A stretch of 47,981 nucleotides of DNA from NCBI GenBank assembly GCA_018823135.1, contig JAHJJF010000091.1, forward strand, positions 1-47,981. The letters are read 5' to 3'. Source of the stretch: Pseudomonadota bacterium (lineage in GTDB: Bacteria; Desulfobacterota; Desulfobulbia; Desulfobulbales; CALZHT01). The position numbers were made by a program, and so were the translations under genes. This document shows positions 17,786-26,283 of this stretch, piece by piece. Each line of letters starts with the position of its first letter. Position 1 is the stretch's first letter. The notes under the pieces are model-generated. The model made no database searches, was not told the origin of the DNA, and saw nothing but the letters and a program-made list of their open reading frames with translations.

Positions 17786-19456
17786 ATGAGAATGTTATCA
17801 ACTAGAAAGGCGGCATTTTTCTCGTTTGCGGCCGGTTCATTTCTCTTAATGAACGCGTTTTCCCCGTCGCAAGTAGTGGCAAGTACTGAAATTGACGAAC
17901 TTAAAAAGAAAATCACCGACATGCAGGAGACCATCGACGAGATGGACGACCGCCTCAACGAGGCGGAACTGCACACCTCAACGGACAAGGTATCCTTCGG
18001 TGTAGAAATGCGCACCAAGGCAGACAGCATCCATTATGACAATATGCAGTTTGCGCCGCAATCCATGATCCAGGGGTTTTTCACTCCATTTACCTTTGTC
18101 GGGGATCCATTTGGAGGTTTTCAAGGCGCAACCCTTCAACAAGCAACAGACATGATGGACATGATGAAGACCTTTGGAATGGTACCCCCCACAGAAAGTT
18201 ATGATTTTGATAACGGCAACATCTGGACCAGCAAATTCCATCTCAACATGAAATCCAAGGTGAACAACAACCTGTCCTTTGCGGGCCGACTTGCCGCCTA
18301 TAAGGTCTGGGGTGACAGTTCCGGGGTCAAATTCAATTCAGGAAGTCTGGGCGACGTCACTTTTGACGGCAACACCACAAGCCTTCCCCACGGCGACACC
18401 ATGCGCCTGGAAAGGGCCTATTTCAACTACAAAAACCAGGCCGGCTCCGTGCCTTTCAACCTATCATTCGGACGCAGACCTTCCACCGACGGCCCACCCC
18501 GTGAATACGGCAATTACAGCCTTGAGGGCGGCTCACCCATAGCCACCATCATCAACTGGCAGTTTGACGGCGCATCTTTGAGCTTCGGCCTTGAAGAGCT
18601 CGCGACAATTCCAGGCTTTGCATTCAAACTCTGCTACGGTGTCGGCTTTGAAGGCGACTGGGGCAATTCCTACTCCATCAACGCAACCGCCGATGTCGAC
18701 GATGTCCATCTGATGGGATTCATCTGGTCGTTATTTGACGATGATACCCACAAGGTCGAAATGAACTATGCCCATGCCTCGGATATCACCGACGGCTTCA
18801 CCGGTCTTACTGTAATGCCTTTCATCGTTTCCAAGTCGGATCATGACGGCAATCCTGCTACAGACGATATATATACCTTTACCCAGAATGCCGGCGGCTT
18901 TATCAGCCGTATGCAGCCCATGACCAATATCGGCGACTGGGATGCGTTAACCATGCTCTTCCGTACGAACGTTGCTGATTTTGACATGTTCCTTTCCGGA
19001 TCATGGAGTCATACCGAACCTGAACATATCTCCACAAACCCATTCTATGAATTGATGGGCCAGGGTCTGTTGAACTCAAACGGCGACATGGAAAAACGCG
19101 ACGGCTACATGATTCTTGTGGGCGCAGTCATTCCCATGCCTCTTGAGGCTAAACTGGGCCTGGAATACAACTGGGGTTCCAAGTACTGGTTCAACTTCAC
19201 CGGTGCTGAAGATTCACTGATCGGCAGCAAGATGGCAGTAAGGGGTCAAGTATATGAAGGCTATTACATTCAACCAATTTATGGTGATACTTTCTTCCTG
19301 AAAGCTGCCTATCAGTATTATGACTACGAATATACCGGCAGTGGCAACCCTATGGGCGAGCCGGTGAAAATTGATGAAGCAACCGGCCTGGATGCACTCT
19401 TCCCGATTGTTGACAAGGCTTGGACTGCAAATCTCTCAGCAACATTGCGCTTCTAA
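17786..19456 (+). CDS. DUF3373-type outer-membrane porin
   Basis: The 556-residue protein has a signal peptide (about 1-32), a short coiled coil (about 35-60, EIDELKKKITDMQETIDEMD) and a long region of alternating aromatic beta strands. It ends in phenylalanine (LSATLRF), the usual mark of an outer-membrane barrel. Coiled coil plus barrel matches the DUF3373 family of anaerobic Proteobacteria. AGGAGGT four bases before the ATG is a strong ribosome site, consistent with abundant product. It is the first gene after the sigma-54 promoter and is followed by a transporter and a cytochrome c, so it probably admits the same substrate, perhaps an oxidised sulfur compound. Confidence 0.8.
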   Translation: MRMLSTRKAAFFSFAAGSFLLMNAFSPSQVVASTEIDELKKKITDMQETIDEMDDRLNEAELHTSTDKVSFGVEMRTKADSIHYDNMQFAPQSMIQGFFTPFTFVGDPFGGFQGATLQQATDMMDMMKTFGMVPPTESYDFDNGNIWTSKFHLNMKSKVNNNLSFAGRLAAYKVWGDSSGVKFNSGSLGDVTFDGNTTSLPHGDTMRLERAYFNYKNQAGSVPFNLSFGRRPSTDGPPREYGNYSLEGGSPIATIINWQFDGASLSFGLEELATIPGFAFKLCYGVGFEGDWGNSYSINATADVDDVHLMGFIWSLFDDDTHKVEMNYAHASDITDGFTGLTVMPFIVSKSDHDGNPATDDIYTFTQNAGGFISRMQPMTNIGDWDALTMLFRTNVADFDMFLSGSWSHTEPEHISTNPFYELMGQGLLNSNGDMEKRDGYMILVGAVIPMPLEAKLGLEYNWGSKYWFNFTGAEDSLIGSKMAVRGQVYEGYYIQPIYGDTFFLKAAYQYYDYEYTGSGNPMGEPVKIDEATGLDALFPIVDKAWTANLSATLRF

Positions 19457-19475
19457 TACAATTTAATCCTTAGCT

Positions 19476-19515
19476 GGGGATCTCCTGCAACACCCCCCCG
19501 TTGCAGGAGATCTCC
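19476..19515 (+). promoter_or_regulatory. Strong intercistronic hairpin
   Basis: A 16-bp stem with one G-U pair (19476-19491 with 19500-19515) closes on an A-C7 loop. There is no T-tract, so it is not a standard terminator; it more likely stabilises the upstream porin mRNA or marks a processing site. Its right arm contains a GGAG that could be mistaken for the next gene's ribosome site. Confidence 0.75.
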
Positions 19516-19532
19516 ACCAAATGGAGTTCATC

Positions 19533-20723
19533 ATGGATAACGAAAGTTTTTTAAGCAGCGTCAAGGAAGACCTTAAGGGCGCCTACAACGCTCTCTTCCA
19601 GAACGAATGGCCCACATGGCTTGCCGGGATTCTCATGGCGATCATGGCTCTGCTTATCTTTCTCTGGCAGGGTCCCTGGGGAATTGCCGGCGGGTATAAA
19701 AACTGGGGACAGTGGTTTTATTATCTGGTGGGGATCTCAAATACCGCCCCGGATACCACCCCCTTTACCAATACCATGTCACTCACCAATATCGGCCTGC
19801 TTTCCGGCGCATTGATTTCGGCGCTGATAAGCAAGCAATTTGCTATCCGCGGCACCTCAGGCCGGGAATACACCAAGGGTCTCCTTGGCGGCATGCTCAT
19901 GGGTACCGGCGCGGCCCTGGCCGGCGGTTGCAACGTCGGCGGCTTTTATACTGCGATCGGCATGTTTTCCATGGGCGGCTATGCCATGATGATCGGCCTT
20001 GGCGTCGGAGCAAATCTCGGTTTGCGGGTACTGCTCTGGGAAATGGATCATCTGCCGGTCAAACCATCCCCCCCAAAACCCCCGAAAACTCCGCCCATGG
20101 ACTGGTCAAAGATTCAGCCCTACCTGGGCGGACTTTTAATGATCGGCATAATCGGCGCATTTTACTTCTATGATGCACTGGATAAGACCCAGCTGGGCGG
20201 CCTGCTGTTTTTCGGTTTTCTCATCGGCATCATCATGCACCGCTCGAGATTCTGTTTTTCCAGGGCTTTCCGATGTCCTTTCATGACCGGCGAATCGGAA
20301 ATGGTCAAGGCGGTGTCCATCAGCCTCATCGTCTATGGCATTGGCTCGGCCGTCATCAAATGGAATTATCTGCAGCCTGACATGATGGGCGTCTACCATC
20401 CGTTCTGGATCGGCAGCCTTCTCGGCGGCACGATCTTCGGCATTGGAATGCTGCTTGCCGGCGGTTGCGCCAGCAGCACCCTCTGGCGGGTGGGCGAAGG
20501 GCACACCAAATTAATGGTTACCCTGGTTGCTTTTGCACTGACCAATCCCATGGTAAGCCTCTTGCTCAATACAAGCGGCCTTGAACCCAAACTCGGCACA
20601 GGAACGTTTTTGCCCAAGGTTATCACCTGGTATTTTACCCCACCGGTATTTCTGCTGATATTAATAGTCTGGATCCTCTGGGCCCGTTGGAACGAAAAAC
20701 ACGACAAATGCGTACTCGTATAA
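19533..20723 (+). CDS. YeeE/YedE-family transporter (sulfur or selenium compounds)
   Basis: The 396-residue protein has about ten transmembrane helices arranged as two YeeE-type halves. Conserved cysteine-bearing pieces are visible: AALAGGCNVGGF in the first half, MHRSRFCFSRAFRCPF in the middle and LLAGGCASSTLW in the second. Family members import thiosulfate through a chain of cysteines; a related branch (YedE/FdhT) is tied to selenium metabolism. The context (porin before, cytochrome c after, sigma-54 control) points to a redox-active sulfur anion, but selenium cannot be excluded, because this genome appears to make selenoproteins. The ATG at 19533 is preferred because GGAG sits six bases upstream; an in-frame ATG at 19521 lies just past the hairpin. 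Confidence 0.88.
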   Translation: MDNESFLSSVKEDLKGAYNALFQNEWPTWLAGILMAIMALLIFLWQGPWGIAGGYKNWGQWFYYLVGISNTAPDTTPFTNTMSLTNIGLLSGALISALISKQFAIRGTSGREYTKGLLGGMLMGTGAALAGGCNVGGFYTAIGMFSMGGYAMMIGLGVGANLGLRVLLWEMDHLPVKPSPPKPPKTPPMDWSKIQPYLGGLLMIGIIGAFYFYDALDKTQLGGLLFFGFLIGIIMHRSRFCFSRAFRCPFMTGESEMVKAVSISLIVYGIGSAVIKWNYLQPDMMGVYHPFWIGSLLGGTIFGIGMLLAGGCASSTLWRVGEGHTKLMVTLVAFALTNPMVSLLLNTSGLEPKLGTGTFLPKVITWYFTPPVFLLILIVWILWARWNEKHDKCVLV

Positions 20724-20736
20724 AGGAGATTTACAA

Positions 20737-21069
20737 ATGAAAAAAACAGTTATCACAGCAATTCTCATCGTACTTTCGATCTGTTTGCTCAGCGCCGGAA
20801 TGGCTTCGGCAAAGGGTGACGAACGCAAAGGAAAATACTTTTTCCGCAAAAACTGCCGTGAGTGCCACAAACCAGACGGCTCAGCCGCTGAATTAGGCCC
20901 TGACAGCAAAACCATGAAACAATGGCAACGGGTTTTTGAAAAAGATAAATACATGGGTCTCAAGTGCAATGCCGAATGGCAGAAACAATCCGACCAAGAG
21001 CTTGAGGACGTCTTGAGCTATCTTTACAACCATGCGTACGACTCACCTTCTCCTGCAAAATGTAAATAA
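20737..21069 (+). CDS. Small periplasmic cytochrome c
   Basis: The 110-residue product has a signal peptide (about 1-26, ending GMASAKG) and one haem-binding CRECH motif near residue 46, followed by the helices of a class I cytochrome c. A methionine near MKQWQR or KYMGLK could be the sixth ligand. It begins 13 bases after the YeeE gene with AAGGAG upstream and ends before a strong terminator, so it closes the three-gene operon. It probably carries electrons for the reaction supported by the porin and transporter. Confidence 0.85.
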   Translation: MKKTVITAILIVLSICLLSAGMASAKGDERKGKYFFRKNCRECHKPDGSAAELGPDSKTMKQWQRVFEKDKYMGLKCNAEWQKQSDQELEDVLSYLYNHAYDSPSPAKCK

Positions 21070-21113
21070 CCCCCCCTCCCCAAAAATGCAGGAGAAGTTG
21101 AATCCTCCCCGAA

Positions 21114-21152
21114 GTCACCGGATCAGTTCTTGGTCCGGTGACTTTTTTCTTT
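21114..21152 (+). terminator. Rho-independent terminator of the porin-YeeE-cytochrome operon
   Basis: A perfect 9-bp stem, GTCACCGGA (21114-21122) with TCCGGTGAC (21134-21142), is followed by six T, then CTTTT. Confidence 0.9.
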
Positions 21153-21212
21153 TGTATCCTCTTGATATGATCTACTATGTATCCAACGTCGTCATCAACC
21201 CGGAGGCTGCCA

Positions 21213-22082
21213 ATGCATAGATCAATTCCTTTTTCTTTTCTTTGTGTTCTTTTCCTTTTCAGTCCTGCCCTGGCCGACCAGACTTTGGTTTCTGCAAAAA
21301 TTTCCACCGTACCGATTATTGACGGAAAGGCAGAGGATGACGCGTGGGCCGTGGCAAAGGCCATAACCACCCACGACATGGTTGCCGATCTCGATATCAT
21401 CATTAAATCCGTATACACCGATGAACAGATATTTTTCCTTGTTACCTTTGCCGATGCCGACGAGTCCCGGTTGCACCGCAGCTGGAAATGGGACAAAACA
21501 AAACAACTGTACGGCATGGGTCCTGACCGGGAAGACATCTTTGTCCTGAAATGGAACCTGTCGCAGCACCCGGTGGATTTAAGCATCTATGCCGACAATC
21601 CCTATACCGCCGACATCTGGTTCTGGAAGGCGTGCCGGACAGATCCACAAGGATATGCCGATGATAAGATCCAGGTGCTTTCATCGGAACCGCAGAACAA
21701 GGCAGAAGATGTTTTTTCCAAATCCGGCAAGACAATGTTTCTGCTCAGAACCGGCGACCAGGGCAAAAGCACTTATAAGTCGACGATTCTGCTGGATTAT
21801 CAAGGAGATATTGTCCCGCAATTCACCTACCGGCAACCCACTGCCAGCCGTGCCGACGTACAGGCAAAAGGAATATGGGCAAACGGCCGATGGACTCTTG
21901 AGTTTGCTCGCAAGCTGAACACCCGGCATCTTGATGACATTCAATTTACCCCGGTCGCCGCGTATCAGTTCGGCGTCTCCCGCTATGAAATTGCCGGCCG
22001 CCCAGAGGAGCCGGAATCCGAACAACCGAAATACGGCACCGGAGACGTATCTGAAAACCTCACCCTTATTTTCGGAAAATAA
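21213..22082 (+). CDS. Periplasmic EB_dh-type haem-binding protein
   Basis: The 289-residue protein starts with a signal peptide (MHRSIPFSFLCVLFLFSPALA). The rest resembles the ethylbenzene-dehydrogenase gamma-subunit-like domain, which binds b-type haem non-covalently. Typical pieces are PIIDGKAEDDAWAVAKA, then VYTDEQIFFLVTFADADES and REDIFVLKWNLS. The ATG at 21213 has GGAGG seven bases upstream and gives the signal peptide directly; a longer frame from 21177 does not. It lies after a terminator and 12 bases before a hybrid kinase gene, so the pair is probably one operon. A haem-binding periplasmic protein next to a membrane kinase may form a redox-sensing unit; that is inference. Confidence 0.78.
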   Translation: MHRSIPFSFLCVLFLFSPALADQTLVSAKISTVPIIDGKAEDDAWAVAKAITTHDMVADLDIIIKSVYTDEQIFFLVTFADADESRLHRSWKWDKTKQLYGMGPDREDIFVLKWNLSQHPVDLSIYADNPYTADIWFWKACRTDPQGYADDKIQVLSSEPQNKAEDVFSKSGKTMFLLRTGDQGKSTYKSTILLDYQGDIVPQFTYRQPTASRADVQAKGIWANGRWTLEFARKLNTRHLDDIQFTPVAAYQFGVSRYEIAGRPEEPESEQPKYGTGDVSENLTLIFGK

Positions 22083-22094
22083 CCTGAGCCATTC

Positions 22095-24461
22095 ATGATC
22101 AAAACGTTTTCCATCAAAAATATTCTTCACTGGGGATTAGGTATTCTAGCGTCTTTATTCATCATCAGTTTGTTATTATTCTACAGAAGCCATGAACAAA
22201 TAGACACGGACCTTGAAAAGATCATCCTCGTTGAACGGCCCAGCCTTGACTTTCTGATCAACATTCAAGAGAAAATCGGGGAAAGCGCTCCCCTGATACA
22301 GAGCTACCTGCTTGGCAAAATCGACAACTATCAGCCGATAATCGACCGGCTCACAGAGATTCAGGCCCTGCTTGAAAAGCCCCCCTTTGCCTTTGTTTCC
22401 CGTGAGGAAGTTCTTCATGCCGGGCTCAAGAAAAACATCAAAGAAATTGCCTATATCATTTCACTGTTCCGTGATGCCTTTTTTTACGATTCCTCCGGTT
22501 CCTTTGTTGAAGAAATGGATGAGTCCATACTTGAAAAAACCCTGGAGGCTAAAACCTCTCTTACCACCCTGATCCATCTGAATCGCTTCCGGATCAAGGA
22601 ACTTGACGAATCAATTTATAGGAAAAATGAAACCCTTTCGCGCTTTATTCTCTCTTTCATGTTCGGCGTCGTTATTCTCATGGGTATCACTGCACTGACA
22701 ACCGTCGCCCTGATTCAGAAAAAGCTGAAAATCCTCGAGACCGGGGCGCAAGAATTCGGCAGGGGCAATCTTGCCTTCCGGTTTGAACATATCAGCACCG
22801 ATGAAGTCGGTAAAATCTGTTCAGCCTTCAACGCCATGGCTGAGCAGGTGAACAACTCCTATGAAGATCTGGTTACGGAAAAACACAAGGCCGAAGAAGC
22901 CAATCGTGTAAAAAGTGAATTTCTCGCCAACATGAGTCATGAAATCCGCACGCCGATGAACGGCATTCTCGGCATGAACGAACTTGCCATGCAGACTGAA
23001 CTCACCGATGAGCAAAGAGACCTTCTCGGCAACGTCAGGATATCGGCTGATTCTCTGTTGACGATAATCAATGATATTCTTGATTTTTCAAAAATTGAGG
23101 CCGGCAAGCTGGACCTGGAACCCATCGATTTTTATCTGCGCGATGCGCTGGACGAAATAATTGATACTCTTTCCTTAAAGGCTGACGAAAAAAATCTCGA
23201 GCTTATTCTCGATATGAAAAATGACGTGCCCGATGCCTTGATCGGCGACCCGGGAAGGCTTAAACAGATCATCATCAACCTTGTGGGCAATGCAATTAAA
23301 TTCACCGCAGAAGGTGAAGTAGTACTCAGGGTCCACGCCGATCAGGTGACTGCTGATGCGGCCACTCTGCATTTTACGGTCATTGACAGCGGTATCGGCA
23401 TTCCGGAAGACAAGATCGATACAATTTTTGAAGCGTTCTCCCAGGCAGACGGTTCAACGACCCGCCTATACGGCGGAACAGGCCTGGGCCTTTCCATTTC
23501 TGCAAAACTGGCAAATATGATGGGTGCCGGACTCCGCGTGAAAAGTGCTGTTTCCCAGGGGAGCGAATTTTCCTTTACCGCAGCTTTCGGCCTTCAGCAC
23601 CATGCGCGCATAAAAATTGAACGGGCATCTATGGAATCCCTCAAAGATATGGCGGTGCTCATTGTTGACGATAATGCAACAAACCGGCGCATCCTCCATG
23701 ATGTTCTTGCAGGGTGGCACATGAAGCCGATAACCGCTGAAAATGCCGCTGCCGCTATGGAAATTCTCTCGGAAAAATGTTTATCAGGCGCCCCCATCCC
23801 CCTCATGCTTCTCGATTATCAGATGCCAAGGATGAACGGCCTGGAGCTGGTTGAGCAACTGTCGCAAGATGGCCGTTGCAAGGAAATGAAAATCATTATT
23901 TTGAGTTCCATCGGCGAAAGAGGCGAGGCGTTGCTCTGCACCAAACTGAAGGTCAACGGTTACCTTTCAAAGCCGGTAAAACAGGCGGAGCTGCTTGATG
24001 CAATCCTTACGGTTTTAGGTAAATCCACCGCTTCAACGCCAACCATGGTAACAAGGCACAGTCTGCGGGAAGACGCCCCCAAGTTCAAAATTCTGCTGGT
24101 TGAGGACAACAAGGTAAACCAGAAACTTGCAATGATGATGCTGAAAAAACGCGGCCATACTCTTCAGCTTGCTGAAAACGGCAGAGAGGCCCTTGACGCC
24201 CTGGCGGAAAACATCTTTGATCTTGTGCTGATGGACATTCAAATGCCGGAAATGGATGGCATGACGGCAACCAGAAAAATCCGCGAAGATGAAAAGCTGA
24301 CAGGGCAACACATTCCAATTGTTGCGATGACAGCCCATGCCCTGAAAGGAGACAGAGAACGATGTCTTGATGCGGGCATGGATGATTATGTTTCAAAGCC
24401 GATAAAACCAAAAGAGCTTTTCATGGTGATCGAAAAAACCGCTTCACGCCATACCGGTTAA
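22095..24461 (+). CDS. Hybrid histidine kinase (TM-HAMP-HisKA-HATPase-REC-REC)
   Basis: The 788-residue sensor has two transmembrane helices (about 14-32 and 188-209) flanking a mostly helical periplasmic domain, then HAMP (about 210-262). A HisKA box holds the phosphorylated His282 (MSHEIRTPMNG). The ATPase domain has an N box (GRLKQIIINLVGNAIKFT), DSGIGIPEDK and GGTGLGLS. Two receiver domains follow: the first with D574 (LLDYQMP) and the second with D714 (LMDIQMPEMDG), both with acidic pockets and a conserved SKP lysine. No HPt or output domain is present, so phosphate must pass to separate proteins. It follows the EB_dh gene by 12 bases. A small stand-alone receiver lies 10 kb away at 34494, but a link is unproven. 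Confidence 0.93.
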   Translation: MIKTFSIKNILHWGLGILASLFIISLLLFYRSHEQIDTDLEKIILVERPSLDFLINIQEKIGESAPLIQSYLLGKIDNYQPIIDRLTEIQALLEKPPFAFVSREEVLHAGLKKNIKEIAYIISLFRDAFFYDSSGSFVEEMDESILEKTLEAKTSLTTLIHLNRFRIKELDESIYRKNETLSRFILSFMFGVVILMGITALTTVALIQKKLKILETGAQEFGRGNLAFRFEHISTDEVGKICSAFNAMAEQVNNSYEDLVTEKHKAEEANRVKSEFLANMSHEIRTPMNGILGMNELAMQTELTDEQRDLLGNVRISADSLLTIINDILDFSKIEAGKLDLEPIDFYLRDALDEIIDTLSLKADEKNLELILDMKNDVPDALIGDPGRLKQIIINLVGNAIKFTAEGEVVLRVHADQVTADAATLHFTVIDSGIGIPEDKIDTIFEAFSQADGSTTRLYGGTGLGLSISAKLANMMGAGLRVKSAVSQGSEFSFTAAFGLQHHARIKIERASMESLKDMAVLIVDDNATNRRILHDVLAGWHMKPITAENAAAAMEILSEKCLSGAPIPLMLLDYQMPRMNGLELVEQLSQDGRCKEMKIIILSSIGERGEALLCTKLKVNGYLSKPVKQAELLDAILTVLGKSTASTPTMVTRHSLREDAPKFKILLVEDNKVNQKLAMMMLKKRGHTLQLAENGREALDALAENIFDLVLMDIQMPEMDGMTATRKIREDEKLTGQHIPIVAMTAHALKGDRERCLDAGMDDYVSKPIKPKELFMVIEKTASRHTG

Positions 24462-24495
24462 AAGAGGACTACTGATCACCCTCTTTGCCTCAGAT

Positions 24496-25575
24496 TCAAT
24501 GCATTAAACCGAGGGGTGCGAGAAGCTCCTGCTCGATTTTCTGCCTTGTAATCTCTCCAGGTGCGTCGCTATTGCCAACAATCTCCGCAAGTTTCCGGGC
24601 ACGAATAAGGTTGTTTTCGCGGCTCACAGACCTTGCCTCTTCAATGCGGTCCCAGTTCCGGTCAATAAGAAAATGATCAAAAGCGTCTAAAAGTTCAGGG
24701 GCAAGCATTCTCCTGATCCCAGAGAGAAATGAAATATAAAAAGCCAGAGAGGTCTCCTTTCTAGTCCTGAGGATATAACTGAGCATTCCCTTCTCGTGGG
24801 TGTCCGCCAGCACATCCTTTAATGCCCGTGAAAAAAATTCTATCAGGCTGTCAGGATAATCCCTGATAAGCCGCCGACTGATATCACCGCTTACTTCTTT
24901 TTCTTTTATTTCGCCGATTTCGTGATAGATAAGCGGTTCCATCTCCTCATCCACCAGATAATCAAAGGTGTTTTTCAGGCTGTCCCTGTCCAGATGATCA
25001 TCCCGGTCAAGAACACCGTACAGTTTCAGGGCATGTTGAATAGCCGCTTTCGCTGAAGGCCTCGCCTCCTGAAGATGATCCCAGAAGAAAAACCGCAACG
25101 ACTCCCTGCGCAGATAAATAACCCCGTCCTGAGACATTGCAAAAGGACTGGCAAGCTCCCGGGCTTCTTCGTGCCCGAGAATAAAGACCTGATAGTCTTC
25201 GACCCGGCGCTCTTCAAGAATCTCGGCAAGAAAAAACACTGCCTTCAAAGACCTGCCGTAGCCAGCGCCGTAAAGCTGTTTGCCTTTGCTTAAAGACTCA
25301 TTCACCGACCGGATATCAAAAGGATCCAAGGCCTTGCCATTTACCGAAAGCCTGGCATAATCATCTCCAAGCAGGGTCTTCCAGCAAGACTCCCTGGTGT
25401 CAATCCAATCGAGTACTGCATGGGATTCGGGCTCCTCCCATGGTTCCAGGCCTTTTTCCCATTTATAGAGATTGCGGAGTTTTAATACCAGAATACAGAT
25501 TGAGTATATGCCATTGTCCCTGGCGTCGGAAATATCGCAATTTCTCTTGATTATACGGGTAAGGGAGTCTGGCAT
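24496..25575 (-). CDS. Conserved protein of unknown function (possibly Sfum_1244 family)
   Basis: The 359-residue protein is soluble, mostly helical and highly charged, without a signal peptide, membrane segment or recognisable catalytic motif. The N-terminal part (IKRNCDISDARDNGIYSIC, then LYKWEKGLEPW) reminds me of a deltaproteobacterial conserved family named after Sfum_1244; this is memory of a pattern, not a search result. ATG at 25575 is chosen with AAGG upstream; a GTG lies one codon earlier. It is convergent with the hybrid kinase and lies 177 bases after the HTH/MinD pair on the same strand. Confidence 0.6.
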   Translation of the reverse strand: MPDSLTRIIKRNCDISDARDNGIYSICILVLKLRNLYKWEKGLEPWEEPESHAVLDWIDTRESCWKTLLGDDYARLSVNGKALDPFDIRSVNESLSKGKQLYGAGYGRSLKAVFFLAEILEERRVEDYQVFILGHEEARELASPFAMSQDGVIYLRRESLRFFFWDHLQEARPSAKAAIQHALKLYGVLDRDDHLDRDSLKNTFDYLVDEEMEPLIYHEIGEIKEKEVSGDISRRLIRDYPDSLIEFFSRALKDVLADTHEKGMLSYILRTRKETSLAFYISFLSGIRRMLAPELLDAFDHFLIDRNWDRIEEARSVSRENNLIRARKLAEIVGNSDAPGEITRQKIEQELLAPLGLMH

Positions 25576-25752
25576 CACAGGAACCTTGGTCCGGGTCTTT
25601 TCAGAACGGATTCCCGGAGAGATGAACTTTCAGGAATAATATCTTTTGAAAAATACGCCCCCGGCTCTAACCTGGATATTTCGCACGGTACGCTTTGGGT
25701 TCTGAAACACCTTCAGCCTCTCTCCCAAACAGCAACTCCGGGCTTTCCAGGC

Positions 25753-26283
25753 TTAGGGATTTTCTTTTTTCCAGTCGGCAAAACGCTTCATATAATCCTG
25801 GGCAACCTTTTCCGGATCAAGGGACAGATATTTTGCCAAAAGCACAACAAATCCTCTGGTATAAACCGGGACCGGCAGGGCTGCGAAGTCCTCTTCTTCA
25901 ATATTCTTTAGATGCCGGAGTTGAACCTTTGTTGTGTCGGCCACATCCTCGAGGTCGACGTGCAGGGCAATCCTTATCTGCCTTAACGCATGGCCGTCAA
26001 ATTCAGATATTTCGTCAACCAGGCGCTTCAGCTCATAATCAAGGGCCTTACCCTCCTCCTTGAACAAGAGAAGCAGATGCTGGTATGCATCTTCGATTGA
26101 TTCAAGAATCTCCGCAACGCTTTCGTTGGAAATCTCCCCTGCCGCCGGCAAAGTGACAATGGAATCCGTTGAATACAGCTCTTTCAGATAATTATACGAT
26201 GTCCGTATTTCCTGCAATGACGAATCAAGAGGAAGCTCGAGCACTTCAAAGTGATTTCTGAACTCGTCCCTGTTTATTTTCAT
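25753..26283 (-). CDS. J-like domain plus RodZ-type helix-turn-helix protein
   Basis: The 176-residue soluble protein has two parts. Residues 1-75 (FEVLELPLDSSLQEIRTSYNYL, then AYQHLLLLF) have the spacing of a DnaJ-like domain but lack the HPD motif. Residues 98-170 (LRQIRIALHVDLEDVADTT, then LPVPVYTRGFVVLLAKYL) match the helix-turn-helix found at the N-terminus of RodZ. Unlike RodZ there is no membrane helix. The start overlaps the end of the MinD-like gene by ATGA, so the two are translated together. A cytoskeletal or positioning role with the ATPase is a reasonable inference. This domain pairing is unusual. Confidence 0.75.
   Translation of the reverse strand: MKINRDEFRNHFEVLELPLDSSLQEIRTSYNYLKELYSTDSIVTLPAAGEISNESVAEILESIEDAYQHLLLLFKEEGKALDYELKRLVDEISEFDGHALRQIRIALHVDLEDVADTTKVQLRHLKNIEEEDFAALPVPVYTRGFVVLLAKYLSLDPEKVAQDYMKRFADWKKENP

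Noticed and set aside
24463..24486. AAAGAGG/CCTCTTT hairpin between convergent genes as a terminator
   Set aside because: Short stem with a long loop and no T-tract on either side; could occur by chance.
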